DNA from: Mycolicibacterium sp. lyk4-40-TYG-92
Lineage (GTDB): Bacteria > Actinomycetota > Actinomycetes > Mycobacteriales > Mycobacteriaceae
Assembly (NCBI RefSeq): GCF_030209435.1
Contig: NZ_JARVRX010000014.1
Span: forward strand, 310,001-374,000
DNA length: 64,000 nucleotides
Reading direction: 5' to 3'
Positions 17,603-24,891 of the stretch are shown in pieces. The notes beneath the pieces were generated by a model that worked only from the letters and a program-made list of their open reading frames with translations, did not search any database and was not told where the DNA came from. Within the stretch, counting starts at the first letter, position 1. Each line of letters starts with the position of its first letter. Position numbers and translations under genes: made by a program.

Positions 17603-17964
17603 CGGCGGTCATCTGGCTGGGCGTCGCCCTCATCGGCGGCGTGGGCGCCGTGGCGCGGTTCCTGGTGGACCGCGCGGTGTCGAAACGCAAGAGCAGCAGC
17701 TTCCCGTTCGGCACCTTCGTGGTGAACCTCAGCGGCGCCTGGTTGCTCGGCTTCTTCGGCGGGCTGGCGCTGAGTCCAAATGCCGCACTGCTCGCCGGTA
17801 CCGCGTTCGTCGGCGCCTACACGACGTTCTCGACATGGATGCTGGAGTCCCAACGCCTCGGCGAGGAACGACAGGTGTGGTTCGCACTGGCCAATATCGT
17901 GGCGAGCGTGGTGCTGGGCCTGGCCGCCGCGGCGCTGGGAATATGGATGGGCGGTTTGCTGTGA
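17599..17964 (+). CDS. crcB2: Fluoride ion channel subunit FluC/CrcB (second of pair)
   Basis: 121 residues with four hydrophobic spans. GGVGAVARFLVDRAV, FPFGTFVVNLSGAWLLGFF and GAYTTFSTWMLESQ carry the same pore motifs as the upstream subunit, but the charge pattern differs (basic RAVSKRKSS loop after the first span). This fits a partner inserted in the opposite orientation. It is coupled to crcB1 by an ATGA overlap and to the DUF190 gene by a GTGA overlap, so the three proteins are made together. Confidence 0.95.
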   Translation: MTAVIWLGVALIGGVGAVARFLVDRAVSKRKSSSFPFGTFVVNLSGAWLLGFFGGLALSPNAALLAGTAFVGAYTTFSTWMLESQRLGEERQVWFALANIVASVVLGLAAAALGIWMGGLL

Positions 17965-19022
17965 GCGACTCCGCGGACTACCTGAAACTCACGACGTATT
18001 TCGGTGAGCGACAACGTGTTTCCGGTCGCTTCCTGGCCGAGGAGCTGCTCGATCTCTACAGTGCCGAGAATGTCGCCACCAGTGTGGTACTGCGCGGCAT
18101 CGCCGGTTTCGGGCCACGGCACCAGCTGCGCACCGACCAGACTCTGAGTCAGTCCGAGGACCTGCCGGTGGCCATCGCCGCGGTGGACACCGCCGACAAG
18201 ATCACCGGTCTCGCCGAGCGAACAGTGGAGCTGACGACGCGCGGACTGGTCACGCTCGAACGCGCTCGCCTGCTCACGACCGCCCGGGTGGGCGCGCACA
18301 CCAAGCTCACCGTCTATGTCGGCCGCCAGCACCGGATCGACGGCCGGCCGGCTCACATCGCGGTGTGCGACCTGCTCCACAGCAACGGATTCGCCTGCGC
18401 CGCTGTCTTTCTCGGGGTAGACGGCACGGTCCGCGGCCGCCGCGAGCGGGCCCGCTTCCTGAACCGGAACCTGGATGTTCCCGTCATGATCATCGCGGTC
18501 GGCGACGGTGACCGCGCTGTCGCGGTCCTGCCGGAGCTCGAACGGCTGCTGCCCGACCCGTTGGTGACTGTCGAGCGAGCCGAGCTGTGCAAGCAGGCGG
18601 GGGCACTAGTGTGCCGTCCCGGTGTACTTCCGGCACACGACGCCGACGGGAATTCGTTGTGGCAGAAGCTCATGGTGTACACCACCGAGGACACCCTGCA
18701 CGGCGCCGAGCCCGTACACCGCGAGATCGTGCGCCGACTGCGTGCCATCGAAGCCACCCGCGGCGTCACGGTCCTGCGTGGCATCTGGGGCTTCCACGAC
18801 GGCCACACGCCGCACGGTGACAGGCTGTTTCAGCTCGGCCGCCGGGTTCCTGTCACGACCATCGTGGTCGATACCCCCGAAAACATCGCCACCGCTTTCG
18901 ATCTCATCGACGAGGTGACCTCCGCGCACGGCGTGGTCACCTGTGAACGCGTGCCGGCGCTGGTCTCCGTCGACAACGGAAACCGGGACGGTGGTACCAG
19001 TCTGGGAAGCTTCCTCGCGTAG
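17961..19022 (+). CDS. Triple DUF190 (PII-like) domain protein, Rv3071-like
   Basis: 353 residues made of three homologous units of about 100 residues. Unit 1 begins LKLTTYFGERQRVSGRFLAEEL, unit 2 begins TKLTVYVGRQHRIDGRPAHIAV, and unit 3 begins QKLMVYTTEDTLHGAEPVHREI. Each then has a G-x-x-G or GxxGF strand and a PV-x-I-x-x-VD/GD strand. DUF190 proteins adopt a PII/ferredoxin-like fold, and many are single-domain trimers, so one chain with three copies could mimic a trimer. No membrane span. It overlaps crcB2 by four bases. A sensor or regulatory role for the fluoride channel is inferred from this coupling only. Confidence 0.88.
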   Translation: MSDSADYLKLTTYFGERQRVSGRFLAEELLDLYSAENVATSVVLRGIAGFGPRHQLRTDQTLSQSEDLPVAIAAVDTADKITGLAERTVELTTRGLVTLERARLLTTARVGAHTKLTVYVGRQHRIDGRPAHIAVCDLLHSNGFACAAVFLGVDGTVRGRRERARFLNRNLDVPVMIIAVGDGDRAVAVLPELERLLPDPLVTVERAELCKQAGALVCRPGVLPAHDADGNSLWQKLMVYTTEDTLHGAEPVHREIVRRLRAIEATRGVTVLRGIWGFHDGHTPHGDRLFQLGRRVPVTTIVVDTPENIATAFDLIDEVTSAHGVVTCERVPALVSVDNGNRDGGTSLGSFLA

Positions 19023-19040
19023 AAGGTAAGCCTAGCCTAA
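19022..19040 (+). promoter_or_regulatory. IdeR-type iron box upstream of mbtL
   Basis: The 19-mer GAAGGTAAGCCTAGCCTAA agrees with the mycobacterial iron-box consensus TWAGGTWAGSCTWACCTWA at 17 of 19 positions. It starts on the last base of the DUF190 stop codon and lies 30-48 bases before the mbtL start. Iron-loaded IdeR would repress the operon. Confidence 0.88.
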
Positions 19041-19069
19041 ACACCTCCTGTCGACTACGGTCCCTCGAC

Positions 19070-19333
19070 ATGGAGTCAACAACTGAATCGGTAAGCGCCG
19101 GCTTGGCCAAGATCATGCAGGACGACATGGGCGTGGACATCAGACGCGTCACCCGCGAATCACGACTCATCAACGACGTCGGTTTGGACTCGGTGGCTTT
19201 CGCCGTGGGCATGGTCGCCATCGAAGACCGCTTCGGCGTCGCGCTGTCCGAGGAAGACCTGCTGAGCAGCGAAACCGTCGGCGACCTCGAAGACGCGATC
19301 GCCGCGAAACTTCCTACCGCCCAACGCTCATGA
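19070..19333 (+). CDS. mbtL: Acyl carrier protein MbtL (mycobactin)
   Basis: 87 residues of the ACP fold. The phosphopantetheine attachment serine lies in VGLDSVAF near residue 45, and acidic helices follow. MbtL carries the long acyl chain that MbtM loads and MbtN desaturates before MbtK transfers it to the lysine of mycobactin. The gene follows an iron box and overlaps the mbtM start by four bases (ATGA). The gene order L-M-N with K nearby is the mycobacterial mbt-2 locus. Annotation as mbtL rests on this order as well as on the ACP signature. Confidence 0.92.
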   Translation: MESTTESVSAGLAKIMQDDMGVDIRRVTRESRLINDVGLDSVAFAVGMVAIEDRFGVALSEEDLLSSETVGDLEDAIAAKLPTAQRS

Positions 19334-20907
19334 GCGCCTCGAGCCTGGCATCCGCCCTGTCCCGGGTGATGACCCGGTCCACGCGCGACCTGGTGACCCT
19401 CGACCCGAAAACCGGTGACTGGCAACGACATCCCTGGCAGGAGGTGCACACCCGCGCCGAGAACGTCGCCGCGCACGTCGACGGTCAAAGCCGGATCGGC
19501 CTGGTCGGCGAACCCACGGCGGAGTTCCTGTCCGGCATCTACGGCGCGATCTTCGCCGGCGCCGCCGTGTCCATCCTTCCCGGACCGGTACGCGGCGCCG
19601 ACACCGCCACCTGGGCCGACGCCACCCTGAACAGGTTCGCCGGAATCGGCATCCGCACCGTGCTCAGCCACGGCAGGCATCTCGACCTGTTACGCATCGG
19701 CACCGGCGATGTGCAACTGCACGACGTCAATACCGTTGCCCACGAGCGTCGTTCGACGACATTCGTTCCCTCGCGGACCGCTGACATCGGCATCCTGCAG
19801 GGCACGGCGGGGTCGACCGGCACGCCCCGCACTGCGCAGATCCCCGCGGATGCGGCGTTGGCGAATCTGCGCGGACTGGTCTCGCGGATCAGCGTTACCG
19901 ACGCAGACCGTGGACATTCGTGGCTGCCGATCTACCACGACATGGGCCTGGCATTCATGCTCACGATGACGCTCGGCGGCGGCGAGCTGTGGCAGGCGCC
20001 CACCACGGCTTTCTCGGCGTCACCGTTCAACTGGCTCAAATGGTTGACCGAGAGCCAGGCCACCATGACCGCGGCGCCGAACATGGCTTTCGGGTTGCTC
20101 GGCAAGTACGCCCGCCTGGTCAGCGATGTGGACTTGGGAGCGCTGAGATTCGCGCTCAACGGCGGCGAACCCGTCGACTGTGACGGCACCAATCGATTCG
20201 CGGCCGAGATGGCCAAGTTCGGCTTCGATGCGAATGCCCTGTGCCCGTCGTACGGGCTCGCCGAATCGACATGCGCGGTAACCGTTCCCGTGCCAGGTGG
20301 CGGGCTGCGCTGCGACGACGTCACCGTGGCCATCGACAGCGGGACCATGGTGCGCAGGTACGCGGTACTCGGCCGGCCGATCGACGGCATGGAAGTCCGC
20401 ATCGCGCCCACCGATGTGCCCCACGAACTCACCGGACGCAATGTGGGCGAAGTGCAGGTACGCGGCACCTCGATGATGGCCGGCTATCTCGGGCAAGATC
20501 CCATCGATCGCGAAACCTGGTTCGCCACTGGCGATCTCGGCTACGTTACCGATGACGGTCTGGTGGTGTGCGGCCGGCTCAAAGAACTCATCACCGTCGC
20601 CGGGCGCAATATCTTTCCCACCGAGATCGAGCAGGTCGCCGCCCGTGCCGACGGCGTGCGCGAGGGCGCCGTCGTCGCTGTGGGAACCGGCGACGCCGGT
20701 GCCCGGCAAGGTTTGGTGATCGCCGCGGAGTTCAAGGGCGACGACGAGTCGAGCGCCCGCAGCCAAGTGGTGTCACTGGTCGCCTCCGAGTGCGGCATCG
20801 TGCCGGCAGACGTGGTGTTCCTCGAACCGGGGTCGCTGCCGCGAACCTCATCGGGCAAGCTCCGACGTCTCGAAGTCAGACGCACCCTGGAAGCGGTGGG
20901 CTCGTGA
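19330..20907 (+). CDS. mbtM: Long-chain fatty acyl-AMP ligase MbtM (FadD33)
   Basis: 525 residues of the ANL adenylating superfamily. The P-loop-like motif is QGTAGSTGTPR near residue 160, the aromatic/His motif is WLPIYHDMGLAF, YGLAEST is the A5 motif, GDLGYVTDDGLVVCGRLKELI is the hinge/A8 region, and TSSGKLRRLE holds the catalytic lysine near the C-terminus. It activates a fatty acid as acyl-AMP and transfers it to MbtL. It is translationally coupled on both sides. The closest recalled relative is M. tuberculosis FadD33 (Rv1345). Confidence 0.93.
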   Translation: MSASSLASALSRVMTRSTRDLVTLDPKTGDWQRHPWQEVHTRAENVAAHVDGQSRIGLVGEPTAEFLSGIYGAIFAGAAVSILPGPVRGADTATWADATLNRFAGIGIRTVLSHGRHLDLLRIGTGDVQLHDVNTVAHERRSTTFVPSRTADIGILQGTAGSTGTPRTAQIPADAALANLRGLVSRISVTDADRGHSWLPIYHDMGLAFMLTMTLGGGELWQAPTTAFSASPFNWLKWLTESQATMTAAPNMAFGLLGKYARLVSDVDLGALRFALNGGEPVDCDGTNRFAAEMAKFGFDANALCPSYGLAESTCAVTVPVPGGGLRCDDVTVAIDSGTMVRRYAVLGRPIDGMEVRIAPTDVPHELTGRNVGEVQVRGTSMMAGYLGQDPIDRETWFATGDLGYVTDDGLVVCGRLKELITVAGRNIFPTEIEQVAARADGVREGAVVAVGTGDAGARQGLVIAAEFKGDDESSARSQVVSLVASECGIVPADVVFLEPGSLPRTSSGKLRRLEVRRTLEAVGS

Positions 20908-22073
20908 CCACTGCCGAGACGTGCACCACCGAGGGCTACCGGGAACTGCTGGGTGAGGTCTTCGATGACCGGGTGCGCCAATGGACCGCCGAAGCCGAAG
21001 AATCCGAACGCTTTCCGCGCGAGCTCATCGAATACCTGGGCCGATCCGAGGTTTTCGCCGCCAAGTGGGGCGACAGTGAACACCCGGACGTGGCGAAGGT
21101 GTTCGCGCTCGCCGAGGAACTCGGCAAGCTCGGGTCCGCGGGAATCGGCGTCGGAGTCAGCCTGCATGACTCGGCCATCGCCATCCTGCGCAGATTCGGC
21201 AAGTCGGACTATCTGCGCGATATCGCCGCGCAGGCCATCCGCGGCGATGCCGTGCTGTGCATCGGCGCGTCGGAAGAGTCCGGTGGTTCGGACCTCCAGA
21301 TCGTCGAGACCGAAGTCACCTCCGCTCGCGGCGGTTTCGAGGTTCGTGGCATCAAGAAGTTCGTGTCGCTGTCGCCCATTGCCGATCACATCATGGTTGT
21401 CGCGCGGAGCGTCGACCACGACCGGCAGAGCCGCCACGGCAGCGTCGTGGTGATCTCCGTGCCGACCACCCAGGTCGACGTGCAGACGCCCTATCGCAAG
21501 GTGGGTGCCGGTCCGCTCGATACCGCGGCGGTCCACATCGACACCTGGGTGCCGGCAGAAGCGTTGGTGGCGCGGGCGGGTACCGGCCTGGCCGCCATCT
21601 CCTGGGGGTTGGCGCAGGAGCGGCTGTCGGTCGCCGGTCAGATCGAGGCCAACTGCCGCAGGATCATCGGGATCACGTTGGCCCGCATGATGAAACGACG
21701 CCAGTTCGGCCACACCCTGTACGAGCATCAAGCGCTGCGGATGCGCCTGGCCGACCTGCACGCTCGGATCGATCTGCTGCGCTACGGCTTGGCTGGCCTG
21801 GCCGCGCAGGGACGTATGGACCTGCGCGCGGCCGCGGCCATCAAGGTCACCGCGGCGCGGCTGGGCGTCGAGGTCGTCGACGAGTGCATGCACATCTTCG
21901 GCGGCGCCGGATACCTGGTGGACGAGACGCCTTTGGGCCGGTGGTGGCGCGACATGAAGCTCGCGCGGGTTGGCGGCGGCACCGACGAGGTGCTCTGGGA
22001 ACTCGTGGCGGCGGGGATGCGGCCCGACTACGAGGGGTACGACGCAGTGACGTCGTCACCGTTCATCGCTTGA
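20904..22073 (+). CDS. mbtN: Acyl-ACP dehydrogenase MbtN (FadE14)
   Basis: 389 residues of the acyl-CoA dehydrogenase fold. CIGASEESGGSDLQ is the flavin/substrate loop, RRQFGHTLYEHQALRMRLADL is the helical signature, and GGGTDEVLWELV near the C-terminus carries the glutamate in the position of the catalytic base. In mycobactin synthesis this enzyme introduces the cis double bond into the MbtL-bound acyl chain. The GTG start at 20904 overlaps the mbtM stop. Its 3' end overlaps the convergent YceI-like gene by 11 bases. Confidence 0.92.
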   Translation: MTTAETCTTEGYRELLGEVFDDRVRQWTAEAEESERFPRELIEYLGRSEVFAAKWGDSEHPDVAKVFALAEELGKLGSAGIGVGVSLHDSAIAILRRFGKSDYLRDIAAQAIRGDAVLCIGASEESGGSDLQIVETEVTSARGGFEVRGIKKFVSLSPIADHIMVVARSVDHDRQSRHGSVVVISVPTTQVDVQTPYRKVGAGPLDTAAVHIDTWVPAEALVARAGTGLAAISWGLAQERLSVAGQIEANCRRIIGITLARMMKRRQFGHTLYEHQALRMRLADLHARIDLLRYGLAGLAAQGRMDLRAAAAIKVTAARLGVEVVDECMHIFGGAGYLVDETPLGRWWRDMKLARVGGGTDEVLWELVAAGMRPDYEGYDAVTSSPFIA

Positions 22074-22755
22074 CGAGATTCACCAGGAATTCGATGGTGA
22101 CGATGGGATCGACGGCGAGCAGTCCGACCGGCGGCGCCGGTGGGACGATGCCGTAATCGGCGAAGGTGACCGGGATTTGGCCCACGGCCACGACCCCGTT
22201 GCCCGACCGCTGTACATCCAGTCGCACCGCAACCTGCCGGGCGACGCCCTTGAGCGTCAGTTGCGCCGACACCTCCATCGTGGTGGGCGCGCCGTCGCCG
22301 GAGATGGACGACAGGTTGACCGGGTCGAGGACCGCGAGTTTGGCCGTCGGGAACTTTGCGGCATCCATCACGTCGGTGCCGCGGAACCTGTCGTCGCGGC
22401 CACGGTGCGGTGACTGCATGGTTGCCACGTCGACCACGAAGCTCGCTGCCTGCAGGGTGCCACCGGCGACGGTGGCGTCACCCCGGACCGAATTGGTCCG
22501 TCCGGTGACGGTGACGGTTTCCCACAACAGGTGTTGCCGGGCGCGGTAACCGGCCTGAGAGCGGTTGGCCTCGTCATCGGGTCCCGCGGCCACGATCCAT
22601 TTACCGTCGAGGTTCGTCGTTGCCGGACGAAGCGTGGAAGGCAGGGTAAGGGCCGGAGCCGGTGCGCCTTCCATCTGGGTTCGGTAGAACCACGGTCCCG
22701 CGCACACCCCGACGACGGCGAGCACTGCCAGCAACAGCAGAAGCCTTTTTGCCAC
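22063..22755 (-). CDS. YceI-like domain protein with N-terminal membrane anchor
   Basis: About 230 residues. The GTG at 22755 gives AKRLLLLLAVLAVVGVCAGPWFY, an N-terminal membrane anchor or uncleaved signal. The exported part has the YceI pattern: DGKWIVAAG, ASFVVDVATMQSP, then RDDRFRGTDVMDAAKFPTAKLAV and LTLKGVARQVAVRLDV. YceI proteins form a lipocalin-like barrel that binds isoprenoid or lipid ligands. The frame continues upstream to 22887 into the mbtK region, but the hydrophobic start fits better. It lies downstream of mbtK on the same strand with a 28-base gap, so it may be co-transcribed under iron control, although no link to mycobactin is known. Confidence 0.8.
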   Translation of the reverse strand: MAKRLLLLLAVLAVVGVCAGPWFYRTQMEGAPAPALTLPSTLRPATTNLDGKWIVAAGPDDEANRSQAGYRARQHLLWETVTVTGRTNSVRGDATVAGGTLQAASFVVDVATMQSPHRGRDDRFRGTDVMDAAKFPTAKLAVLDPVNLSSISGDGAPTTMEVSAQLTLKGVARQVAVRLDVQRSGNGVVAVGQIPVTFADYGIVPPAPPVGLLAVDPIVTIEFLVNLVKR

Positions 22756-22783
22756 TCCCTCTATATACAGGGCAGCTCCGACG

Positions 22784-23392
22784 TCAGCTGGATGGGCGCG
22801 CCAGCGCGTACAGCGCCATCCTGCGGTTCGCCATGTCGTGTTCACCGAGGAATTCGGCGCCGCCATGCTCGACCAGCCGGCGCGCACCGGTGTTGCGGTG
22901 GTCGGGATCGAACATCACCCGACGGCATGACGGCACCAGTTCGAACAGACTCGCCAGCACCTGGGGCATCAACAGCGGTCCCAGGCCCCGATTGACGAAG
23001 CGCTCATCTGCGATGGCGGCATGCAGCCCCAGATCGTAGGGATCGGCGTCGTATCGCGGAGCGATGGAATCCTTGGCGGCCCAGTACAGCTCGAGGTAGC
23101 CCATGGCCTTGTCCTGGTAGCTCACCAGCAACGGCCGCGAGTACTCACCGTCGAGTTGCGCCTGGACGTGTCGCCGCCACCATTCCGGCGGTCGGTCGTA
23201 TTCCCAGGCCTGCGCCAGATGCGGTCGGTTCATCCATTCGGACAGCATCTCGGCATCGGCATCGGCGTCGACAAGGCGCACGGCCCACGGGCTTGCGAGC
23301 TGCGGAACGGGTGGAGCACCCACCGCTCGCACTTCAGCGGACAGTGAGGTCAACTCGCGCGGTAGCACCGGCCCCTGATCAATCTCGGTCAT
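22784..23392 (-). CDS. mbtK: Lysine N-acyltransferase MbtK (mycobactin)
   Basis: 202 residues of the GNAT fold, very close to M. tuberculosis Rv1347c. It has EWMNRPHLAQAWEYDRP, GYLELYWAAKDSI, YDADPYDLGLHAAIAD, GLGPLLMPQVL and RVMFDPDHRNTGARRL, the full set of conserved MbtK segments including the active-site His and Asp in those loops. It transfers a long acyl chain from MbtL to the epsilon-amino or hydroxamate nitrogen of lysine in mycobactin. An iron box lies 28-46 bases upstream. It is convergent with mbtLMN. Confidence 0.96.
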   Translation of the reverse strand: MTEIDQGPVLPRELTSLSAEVRAVGAPPVPQLASPWAVRLVDADADAEMLSEWMNRPHLAQAWEYDRPPEWWRRHVQAQLDGEYSRPLLVSYQDKAMGYLELYWAAKDSIAPRYDADPYDLGLHAAIADERFVNRGLGPLLMPQVLASLFELVPSCRRVMFDPDHRNTGARRLVEHGGAEFLGEHDMANRRMALYALARPSS

Positions 23393-23419
23393 TTCAGCGG
23401 CGAGCCTACCCGATTTTGT

Positions 23420-23438
23420 TTAGGTTAGGTTTGCCTAC
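23420..23438 (-). promoter_or_regulatory. IdeR-type iron box upstream of mbtK
   Basis: TTAGGTTAGGTTTGCCTAC matches the degenerate iron-box consensus TWAGGTWAGSCTWACCTWA at 16 of 19 positions. Its left half is perfect. It lies just before the minus-strand mbtK start, and its position fits repression by iron-loaded IdeR. Confidence 0.88.
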
Positions 23439-23630
23439 ATCAAGTCGCTGCAGCTGGTCGATTCCTGCACCACGACCGTCACCGCTCACGCCTCTGACGA
23501 CACCCAGAAATCGCGCGGACTGCTTGTTCAGACGCTGTAACGCTCAGCCACAGACGGTCGATAGAGCTGCTAACGTAGTCATCAATCACTTTGGTCGCAT
23601 CGGTTAGCTGGTGCGGGAGGGGAATACACA

Positions 23631-23963
23631 ATGTCTTTCACCACTCGGATGATGGTCGGCGCGGGCTCGGCACTGGTCGCTGTCATGGCCAGCGGCGCTG
23701 TCGCCACCGCTCAGCCGGACCCCACCCCGATCATGTACTCGACCTGCACCTACCCGCAGGTGATCGCCGCTCTGACCGCGCTCGACCCGGGTGCTGCCGC
23801 CGAGCTGCAGGCAAACCCGATCGGCGTCGGCTACCTGCACCAGCTGATCGCCTCCGGTCCGCAGCAGCGTAAGGCCCTGATCACGCGGGCGTACAACACC
23901 CCGGGCGCCGCTCAGTACACCGACCTGGTGCTGAACGTCGCCAACACCTGCAACAGCTTCTGA
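23631..23963 (+). CDS. Secreted hemophore-related (MHB-like) protein
   Basis: 110 residues. A clear signal peptide (TTRMMVGAGSALVAVMASGAVATAQP) is followed by a short helical domain with CTYPQVIAALTAL near its start and NTCNSF at its end, giving one disulfide. This matches the mycobacterial haem-binding (MHB/Rv0203-like) family, which contains four-to-five-helix secreted proteins. Haem binding is inferred from the family. GGGAGGGGAA lies before the ATG. It is followed by a strong terminator. Its place next to mbtK fits an iron-acquisition theme, though no iron box is visible at this promoter. Confidence 0.85.
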   Translation: MSFTTRMMVGAGSALVAVMASGAVATAQPDPTPIMYSTCTYPQVIAALTALDPGAAAELQANPIGVGYLHQLIASGPQQRKALITRAYNTPGAAQYTDLVLNVANTCNSF

Positions 23964-23975
23964 TCAGAAGCCAGA

Positions 23976-24018
23976 ACAACGCAGCTCGATCCCTCGGGAT
24001 CGAGCTGCGTTGTGTTTT
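23976..24018 (+). terminator. Strong rho-independent terminator after the hemophore-like gene
   Basis: An 18-bp perfect stem, left arm ACAACGCAGCTCGATCCC with its exact complement, and a two-base centre, followed by GTTTT. It lies 13 bases after the stop codon and may also serve the convergent minus-strand gene. Confidence 0.92.
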
Positions 24019-24037
24019 CCGGGCCATGCCCCGATAG

Positions 24038-24661
24038 TCAGAATCCGCGGTTCGAACCCCGGACCGCGGCGACGGCCTCGTCAGGTCCGGTGAAGGCCAC
24101 CTGAGCCGGGCCCCGGCCTGCCGCGAAGAGCAGCAGTTCGCCCGGTGTGCCGGTCACCGTCACCTCGACGCCGCGGCCGGCCGCGGCCAGGCGACGACCG
24201 TCCGGGGTCACCAGCACGATCCGCGCCGGTGCATGCCTGATCCCCATGCGCGCCATGTTCGCCACCTGCCCCGCCAACGCGGACACCAGCCGGTCGTCGA
24301 GCTCCCGCGGCTCCCAGGTGGGCTGGGCGCGGCGGACATCCTCGTTGTGAATGAACATCTCGGCAACGTTGACGAAGGGGTCGAGCAGTTTGAACGGCGA
24401 GTACAGCGGCGGCCCCGCAGCGATCATGTCGACAAGCTTTTCCCAGTCCGTGGATGCCGTCACCTGCGCCTGAACTCGTTCGGTGTAGCCCGCCAGTTGC
24501 GGCACCAGAATTCCTGGCGCGGCGTCGAGCCGGCGTTCCCGCACCACGAGATGCGCGGCCAGATCACGAGCGGTCCAGCCCTCGCACAAGGTGGGCGCAT
24601 CGGGCCCGTGCTCGCGCAGGGATTCGACGAGTGCGGCACGTTCCCGTTGAGCGGCGGTCAT
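24038..24661 (-). CDS. TIGR03085-like / mycothiol-dependent maleylpyruvate isomerase-fold protein
   Basis: 207 residues of the DinB-like helical-bundle fold. The N-terminal motif LCEGWTARDLAAHLVVRERR has the conserved W-x-x-x-D-x-x-x-H metal-binding pattern, and MFIHNEDVRR supplies the next metal histidine. The C-terminal half is a beta-rich SCP2-like domain. Proteins of this group use mycothiol, but most have no assigned reaction. No signal peptide. Confidence 0.82.
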   Translation of the reverse strand: MTAAQRERAALVESLREHGPDAPTLCEGWTARDLAAHLVVRERRLDAAPGILVPQLAGYTERVQAQVTASTDWEKLVDMIAAGPPLYSPFKLLDPFVNVAEMFIHNEDVRRAQPTWEPRELDDRLVSALAGQVANMARMGIRHAPARIVLVTPDGRRLAAAGRGVEVTVTGTPGELLLFAAGRGPAQVAFTGPDEAVAAVRGSNRGF

Positions 24662-24781
24662 GGCTGGAGTCTAGGTCGGGCGACGATCAGGTGGCGAGGC
24701 GCGAGCGGCTGTGTTCCGCCGCTGCGACGCGGGTCACGTTGGCCAGGCAAACGCCAGGTGAACGATCGCGACGTGGTTACA

Positions 24782-24795
24782 GATGGGTACCCATC
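24782..24795. promoter_or_regulatory. 14-bp perfect palindrome GATGGGTACCCATC
   Basis: It lies in the ~230-base gap between the mycothiol-type gene (minus) and the DUF4185 gene (plus), about 96 bases before the latter. Function unknown; a regulator binding site is possible. Confidence 0.35.
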
Positions 24796-24891
24796 CGCAC
24801 AGCGGGGGCCTCAACAGCCCCATTGATAACTATGGTCACAAAAGCCCCTCGCCGGCGTCCGAGCGCCGCCTGCCATCCGAAAGGTGTGACC

